Shown piece by piece: positions 5,147 to 8,153 of a stretch of DNA of 8,153 nucleotides (position 1 is its first letter; each line of letters opens with the position of its first letter). Source of the DNA: Candidatus Woesearchaeota archaeon (GTDB lineage Archaea > Nanobdellota > Nanobdellia > Woesearchaeales > UBA12501); assembly GCA_016177315.1 (NCBI GenBank), contig JACOVN010000056.1, forward strand, positions 1-8,153, in the 5' to 3' direction. Both the position numbers and the translations under genes were made by a program. The notes beneath the pieces were generated by a model. That model was given only the letters and a program-made list of their open reading frames with translations. It made no database searches and was not told the origin of the DNA.

Positions 5147-5863
5147 TCATTGCATTTTTGGTATGACGATATCTTTTTTTGTCTTGTTCTTGAGGAAGGC
5201 ATGCACCCTCTCTGTCAAGCCCTGGATGTGGCTCTGATCTTCGATCAGGCGGATGGCCTCCACTGCTATATTTTCCATCTCCGGATCTCCATCGATCCAC
5301 ACCAATCCATTCTGTCCAACCGTAATCTTGCAGCCCGTAGCATCCTTGATCATCTTGACCATGCTGCCCTGCTTGCCGATGATTCTCGGCACTTTGTGGG
5401 TGTTCACGGAGAAATCCCTTCCACCAGCGAGCTTCCAGAGTCCTGGTGCACGCATGGAAACATCCACCAGTTTCTGGGTCGTGACATTCACGATTCTCGT
5501 CACGGCATAATCTCCAAGCGCAAGAATCCTGGTGAGGTCTGCGCCTTTCTCTATAAACCTAGAAGTAGCTTCTTTCACCGAAAGAACCGCTGAATACGCA
5601 CAGTTAATGTCCAGCATCCATCCGCTCATAAGAATGTTGACCACTTTCCCAATCACCACATCATCTCGCTTGGGCACATACCTTCCAGCCAAAGGGATGA
5701 GTTTGATGACTTTCCCATCCACTCGCACCAACCCCAACTGTGCAGCCCGTATGGCATCTCCCAAACGGTACGTTCCATAGGATGGGAGATATTCCATGCC
5801 CTCTGCCAGGATTTCCCCCGGCACCACAACCTCTCGTTCTTGAACTTTCAATGCTGAAGCCAT
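5147..5863 (-). CDS. rrp4: Archaeal exosome RNA-binding cap subunit Rrp4
   Basis: A 238-residue subunit that caps the Rrp41-Rrp42 ring and feeds RNA into it. Three domains are visible: an N-terminal domain (about 10-60, VVVPGEILAEGMEYLPSYGT, then LGLVRVDGKVIKLIPLAGRY), an S1 domain (about 65-140, DDVVIGKVVNILMSGWMLDI and GDYAVTRIVNVTTQKLVDVS), and a KH domain (about 150-215) with the GxxG loop GKQG at 163-166 in KVPRIIGKQGSMVKMIKDAT. Length is typical for archaeal Rrp4. The ATG follows directly after the TAA of the upstream gene, with AAGGTG six bases before it as ribosome site. A 10-nt gap leads to rrp41, so all ring and cap genes are co-expressed. Confidence 0.95.
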   Translation of the reverse strand: MASALKVQEREVVVPGEILAEGMEYLPSYGTYRLGDAIRAAQLGLVRVDGKVIKLIPLAGRYVPKRDDVVIGKVVNILMSGWMLDINCAYSAVLSVKEATSRFIEKGADLTRILALGDYAVTRIVNVTTQKLVDVSMRAPGLWKLAGGRDFSVNTHKVPRIIGKQGSMVKMIKDATGCKITVGQNGLVWIDGDPEMENIAVEAIRLIEDQSHIQGLTERVHAFLKNKTKKDIVIPKMQ

Positions 5864-6253
5864 TTATGCACCTTCCGTTTTCTGTGTTGCTCGTATTGGA
5901 ATCGGGATTTCCACTTGTACAATGGTTTCTGTCTTTTCTAGCATGCGATCGATAAGATCATTTTGCTCTATTAACAATTTCCGAATAGCCGCCTTTTCTT
6001 CTGGCGTAAAATCGTCTGCATTGACAGCAAGGGGGTCCCTCATCCCTTCTCCGTAGGTTCGCAAGAGCTTTCCTTCTAATTCAGGGTAGCGTGCCATTAC
6101 TTCTTCTGGAATATTCCCTCCAAACCTTTCCCGGAGTTGTTCATAGACATCACGCACAGTCCTTCCCGGAAGGCATAAATGCTCTAATGCACAATCCTCA
6201 AAACCATTGTTGAACAAATAAAATCCTCCCGCAACATATCGCTCTCGTATCAT
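5864..6253 (-). CDS. Unrecognised 129-residue protein between SBDS and Rrp4
   Basis: I do not recognise this family. It is firmly part of the operon. Its ATG overlaps the sbds stop as ATGA, and its TAA abuts the rrp4 ATG, so it is translated with both. The N-terminal part is aromatic and has two cysteines (C21, C27 in GFEDCALEHLCLPG). Then comes TVRDVYEQLRERFGGNIPEE (32-51), an arginine/glutamate-rich middle (ELEGKLLRTYGEGMRDPL), and a predicted helix at about 83-110 (TPEEKAAIRKLLIEQNDLID, then RMLEKTET). The strand-like end reads IVQVEIPIPIRATQ. There is no signal peptide or membrane segment. In the classical archaeal operon SBDS is followed directly by Rrp4, so this is an extra gene. A role linked to exosome or ribosome maturation is only inferred from position. 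Confidence 0.75.
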   Translation of the reverse strand: MIRERYVAGGFYLFNNGFEDCALEHLCLPGRTVRDVYEQLRERFGGNIPEEVMARYPELEGKLLRTYGEGMRDPLAVNADDFTPEEKAAIRKLLIEQNDLIDRMLEKTETIVQVEIPIPIRATQKTEGA

Positions 6254-6972
6254 CGTCCCAACTCCCTTGTCTCTACATTCCCATGCGTTAAATGATTGAG
6301 TTTATCGTAAAAATCTGGAACTAAGCCGCCAGGAATTTCTACCTCGCAGGCATAGCTCCCATCGTTCAGCCAATCCTCCTTGTGCGGCTTAGCAAACTGT
6401 GCGATGACAGGATAGGCCTTTCCTGCGAATTCTGGCGGAACCCTGACCGCGATTTTCTTCACTTCAATTTTGATTGGCAAAACCGGCCTCAACTGCTTCA
6501 GTACCTCTTCCATTTGATCTTCCGCAGACTTATAATCATCCAGGTGTATTTTTGCCTCGTCCATCGCATTCTCAATTCTCTGGGGCGGATGTGGCAAACC
6601 TGTTCTTGGGTCGACAGCGTTTCTCGCAATCAAGACAACAAGCCTCTTCCGCTTTGCTTCCCGCATTTTTTCTCTATATTCTGTCGTTAGTTGGATCTCT
6701 CCTTCCAGGAGAATCTGCTTTGCAATTTCCAACACATCCAGCGTGCCAAAAATGGATGCCAATTCCTTTTCTGGAGCGAACAATCCTTTCTTCACATCCA
6801 TGAAAATGTGCTCGCTTCTGATAACATCTCGCACTTCCATTCCCGGTTTTCCTTTCTTAAATTCTATAGCTAAATCTGGATCCACGGCAACTTCAAAATT
6901 CCTCCCCGCCTTTTTCAGCCGTGCAAGGTTAAAAGAAACGCGCTCCTTATCGAATGTCTGCATGGGTTTCAT
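6250..6972 (-). CDS. Ribosome maturation protein SBDS
   Basis: A 240-residue orthologue of the Shwachman-Bodian-Diamond protein. In eukaryotes SBDS works with a GTPase to release the anti-association factor eIF6 from the large subunit; a similar role is assumed in archaea. The N-terminal domain spans about 1-95 (VSFNLARLKKAGRNFEVAVD, RSEHIFMDVKKGLFAPE). A central helical domain follows with the diagnostic ARNAVDPRTGLPHPPQRIEN (116-135) and AMDEAKIHLD. The C-terminal ferredoxin-like domain spans about 165-240 (LPIKIEVKKIAVRVPPEFAG). Length is normal. The start at 6972 is 9 nt after the psmA stop with only a weak ribosome site. An in-frame ATG at 6963 (MQTFDKERVS) is an alternative. The gene ends in an ATGA overlap with the unknown gene. 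Confidence 0.95.
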   Translation of the reverse strand: MKPMQTFDKERVSFNLARLKKAGRNFEVAVDPDLAIEFKKGKPGMEVRDVIRSEHIFMDVKKGLFAPEKELASIFGTLDVLEIAKQILLEGEIQLTTEYREKMREAKRKRLVVLIARNAVDPRTGLPHPPQRIENAMDEAKIHLDDYKSAEDQMEEVLKQLRPVLPIKIEVKKIAVRVPPEFAGKAYPVIAQFAKPHKEDWLNDGSYACEVEIPGGLVPDFYDKLNHLTHGNVETRELGR

Positions 6973-6981
6973 GGTTCATCG

Positions 6982-7704
6982 CTACTTCACGGTCTTGAGA
7001 ATCTTTGCCAATAGATCTTTCTTGACTTTCACGAATTTCTTATCCGCAGTTCTGATATAGGCACTGTCAATTCTCTCGACATTGAAATTATCATCCAATA
7101 CTTTTTTCATGGCCCGGATGCAGAGCCGCATTCCATCATCAATGGTCAATTCCTTGCTGTATTCCTTCTTCAAAATCTCCTCAATTTCTATCTCTCCCTC
7201 TCCGATCACTGCCGCATGGTACTGGAAGTAAATGCCTGTTGGGTCGGTTTCAAACAATACTGGCTCTGCATCAACGCCGGCAATGAGTAAGGAAACGCCG
7301 AATGGCCGCAAGCCGCCAGACTGGGTGCAAATCTGCTTCAAAGCAGCAATATCCTTCACAATGGTGAGCACATCCACTGATGTATCATACGTGACTCTGT
7401 GAACTTGGGCTCGCAACTGGGCCCGTTCAATCAATACTCTTGCGTCCGAGAGAATGCCTGCTGCTGTTGCACCAATATGATCATCAATCTGCCATATCTT
7501 TTCCACGGCATCCGCAACAACCAAAGGATCAATGATTCTTTTGTCTGTCACTAAAAGAACTCCATCCCTGCAGACCATGCCAATGGCTGTGCTTCCCTGC
7601 TTGACTGTTTTCTTGGCATACTCTACCTGGAGCAATCTTCCATCGGGGGAGAACATGGTAATGGCCCTGTCATACCCCATCACTTGATGTGACATTGGTT
7701 GCAT
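6982..7704 (-). CDS. psmA: Proteasome subunit alpha
   Basis: A 240-residue alpha-ring subunit of the archaeal 20S proteasome, which forms the gated entrance and docks the PAN/Cdc48-type unfoldase. Diagnostic is the N-terminal H0 signature GYDRAITMFSPDGRLLQVEY (10-29) with the gate residues YDR, followed by KQGSTAIGM and DGVLLVTDKRI. GGLRPFGVSLLIAG and TGIYFQYHAAVIGEG are also typical. Start choice is not settled. ATG 7704 has a strong GGAGG eight bases upstream. ATG 7695 (MSHQVMGYDR) would put Tyr-Asp-Arg at positions 8-10, as in the Thermoplasma subunit, but with an over-long ribosome-site spacing. The TATA-like TTTTATAAAATAAAA upstream would start transcription around 7698-7701. The leader contains a possible RNA switch. 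No beta subunit is in this window. Confidence 0.96.
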   Translation of the reverse strand: MQPMSHQVMGYDRAITMFSPDGRLLQVEYAKKTVKQGSTAIGMVCRDGVLLVTDKRIIDPLVVADAVEKIWQIDDHIGATAAGILSDARVLIERAQLRAQVHRVTYDTSVDVLTIVKDIAALKQICTQSGGLRPFGVSLLIAGVDAEPVLFETDPTGIYFQYHAAVIGEGEIEIEEILKKEYSKELTIDDGMRLCIRAMKKVLDDNFNVERIDSAYIRTADKKFVKVKKDLLAKILKTVK

Positions 7705-7713
7705 AGTGAATTC

Positions 7714-7736
7714 CTCCTTTTATTTTATAAAAGGAG
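7714..7736 (-). promoter_or_regulatory. 10-bp hairpin hiding the psmA ribosome site
   Basis: In the psmA-sense RNA CTCCTTTTAT (7736-7727) is perfectly complementary to ATAAAAGGAG (7723-7714), separated by a three-base AAA loop. The 3' arm contains the AAGGAGG ribosome site of psmA, so folding would block initiation. The A/T core also reads as a TATA box (TTTTATAAAATAAAA), so part of the symmetry may reflect a promoter. Most of the stem is A-U, suggesting modest stability and possible temperature sensitivity. No regulator can be named. Confidence 0.55.
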
Positions 7737-7740
7737 ACCA

Positions 7741-7759
7741 GAAAATCCCGAGGATTTTC
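7741..7759 (-). repeat. 8-bp inverted repeat in the pop5-psmA spacer
   Basis: In the sense RNA GAAAATCC (7759-7752), loop TCG, and GGATTTTC (7748-7741) form a perfect 8-bp hairpin. It is not followed by a T tract, so it is not a good terminator. It lies between the two AAAAGGAG copies and would stack inside the alternative stem formed by the upstream copy with CTCCTTTT. An mRNA processing or stabilising site is another option. Confidence 0.5.
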
Positions 7760-7764
7760 GCTGC

Positions 7765-7773
7765 CTCCTTTTT
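7765..7773 (-). promoter_or_regulatory. Second AAAAGGAG copy, possible anti-sequester arm
   Basis: AAAAAGGAG (7773-7765 in sense orientation) repeats the psmA ribosome-site arm ATAAAAGGAG and starts six bases after the pop5 stop codon. It can pair over 8 bp with CTCCTTTT (7736-7729), in competition with the psmA hairpin. A ribosome finishing pop5 would cover it. It precedes no plausible start codon of its own. Confidence 0.45.
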
Positions 7774-7779
7774 GTTGTG

Positions 7780-8136
7780 CTAATGGAAATACTGTGCTTC
7801 CGCTTTCCGGAGGATTCCGGAAACTCCCAAGCTTCTCACGATAACCCTCTGGTTTTGTACGCTCTCGATCAAGGCCAATGCAGCCTTAAGCTTCTCCACA
7901 TCCTGGTGGCCAATGCTGATCATGCCTCGCTGCCTTGTACTGTCCCACTTCTCGTCCATAAGCCAAGGATTTGCCTCTGCAAGGCCATATTCCCCAAAAA
8001 ATGAGCCTATTTCGGCCATAAGTGATTCCTTTACAGCGGTATAATCTTCTATTCTTCCTTTTGAGATTATTTCAAAAGCTAAATACCTTCTTCTTTCCTT
8101 TAAAGTCGGTAATAAGGGTTTTGGCTTCTGTTTGAT
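7780..8136 (-). CDS. rnp2: Ribonuclease P protein component 2 (Pop5), apparent ATC start
   Basis: The archaeal Pop5 homologue, a protein cofactor that with Rpp30 activates the catalytic RNA of RNase P in tRNA 5'-end maturation. Family hallmarks: LLPTLKERRRYLAFEIISKG (8-27), FGEYGLAEANPWLMDEKW (47-64) and DVEKLKAALALIESVQNQRV (77-96), ending VRSLGVSGILRKAEAQYF. The first conventional start, ATG 8019, would lose the conserved N-terminal strand. Upstream the frame is open to a TGA at 8145-8143 and contains no ATG, GTG or TTG. The ATC at 8136 has AGGTGA six bases upstream and yields 118 residues, close to the roughly 120 usual for the family. An error in the sequence cannot be excluded. Its 5' end overlaps the tail of the preceding gene in another frame. 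Confidence 0.85.
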   Translation of the reverse strand: MKQKPKPLLPTLKERRRYLAFEIISKGRIEDYTAVKESLMAEIGSFFGEYGLAEANPWLMDEKWDSTRQRGMISIGHQDVEKLKAALALIESVQNQRVIVRSLGVSGILRKAEAQYFH

Positions 8137-8153
8137 TCTGCCTCACCTACAAC
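8100..8153 (-). CDS. C-terminal tail of an upstream gene, cut by the window edge
   Basis: The frame reading VVGEAESNRSQNPYYRL then TAA (8102-8100) runs in from the window edge and overlaps the Pop5 frame by 37 nt. In many archaea the gene before Pop5 in this operon encodes RNase P component Rpp30, so that is a reasonable guess. Seventeen residues are too few to show it. The frame lacks its beginning here, and chance openness over 54 nt is possible. Confidence 0.35.
   Translation of the reverse strand, partial: VVGEAESNRSQNPYYRL
8143..8148 (-). promoter_or_regulatory. Ribosome site deciding the pop5 start
   Basis: AGGTGA in sense orientation matches the archaeal anti-Shine-Dalgarno and lies six bases before the ATC at 8136. 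The same AAGGTG-type site with the same spacing precedes rrp4. It is the main reason to place the pop5 start at ATC rather than at ATG 8019. Confidence 0.5.

Noticed and set aside
5137..5202. Upstream extension of Rrp41 (22 extra residues from ATG 5202)
   Set aside because: It overlaps the rrp4 C-terminus; ATG 5136 has GAGGAG and matches the family's usual start.
7741..7759. Hairpin in the pop5-psmA spacer as an intrinsic terminator
   Set aside because: No T tract follows it in the sense strand; the next T-run is inside the second hairpin, and psmA downstream must be expressed.
8144..8146. GTG at 8146 as the pop5 start
   Set aside because: It is out of frame with Pop5 and lies inside the Shine-Dalgarno; using it would need a frameshift, kept only as the sequence-error alternative.
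1..8153. CRISPR array, tRNA or rRNA gene, insertion sequence, attachment site
   Set aside because: No regularly spaced repeats, no cloverleaf-like or rRNA-like stretches, no transposase and no terminal inverted repeats were seen in either strand.

Overview
The window is archaeal. The evidence is a long minus-strand gene train that contains the core of the archaeal exosome/proteasome superoperon. In transcription order, right to left, it runs: the tail of an unidentified upstream gene, RNase P subunit Pop5/Rnp2, proteasome alpha subunit PsmA, ribosome-maturation protein SBDS, an unrecognised 129-residue protein, exosome cap subunit Rrp4, exosome ring subunits Rrp41 and Rrp42, RNA polymerase subunit K (Rpb6 homologue), and a DUF357-family protein. 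Promoter elements are archaeal (A/T-rich TATA boxes behind purine-rich BRE-like stretches) and ribosome sites match the archaeal anti-Shine-Dalgarno (GGAGG, GGTGA). Nothing fixes the phylum. The altered operon order (RpoK and DUF357 after Rrp42, an extra gene before Rrp4) suggests a lineage away from the well-studied Euryarchaeota, possibly a DPANN-type archaeon, but that is a guess.

The left part is less conserved. Positions 1-742 hold a VapB/VapC-type toxin-antitoxin pair with its own promoter. Positions 775-2043 hold an archaeal-type tRNA t6A37 methylthiotransferase (MtaB/CDKAL1 family) with leaderless-type promoter geometry. It converges with a minus-strand gene of unknown function (2066-2557) across a 22-nt gap that has oligo(T) on both strands. 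A divergent promoter region (2558-2758) then leads to two tiny overlapping plus-strand genes for membrane proteins (2759-3077). These converge on the 3' end of the superoperon at 3101.

The superoperon genes are tightly packed: ATGA or GTGA overlaps join rrp41/rrp42, sbds/orf129 and rpoK/DUF357; a stop abuts a start at orf129/rrp4; gaps of about 10 nt separate rrp4/rrp41, rrp42/rpoK and psmA/sbds. The one sizeable gap, 75 nt between pop5 and psmA, holds the most striking structure in the window. Two copies of AAAAGGAG flank one copy of the complementary CTCCTTTT, so the psmA ribosome site can be hidden in a 10-bp hairpin or freed by an alternative pairing. A second ribosome site (2691-2696) also lies in a perfect hairpin. 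The other notable oddity is that pop5 appears to have no ATG/GTG/TTG start; an ATC codon behind a good Shine-Dalgarno gives the right protein length.

Together the superoperon products cover tRNA 5' maturation, RNA 3' decay, ribosome subunit maturation, transcription and protein turnover.
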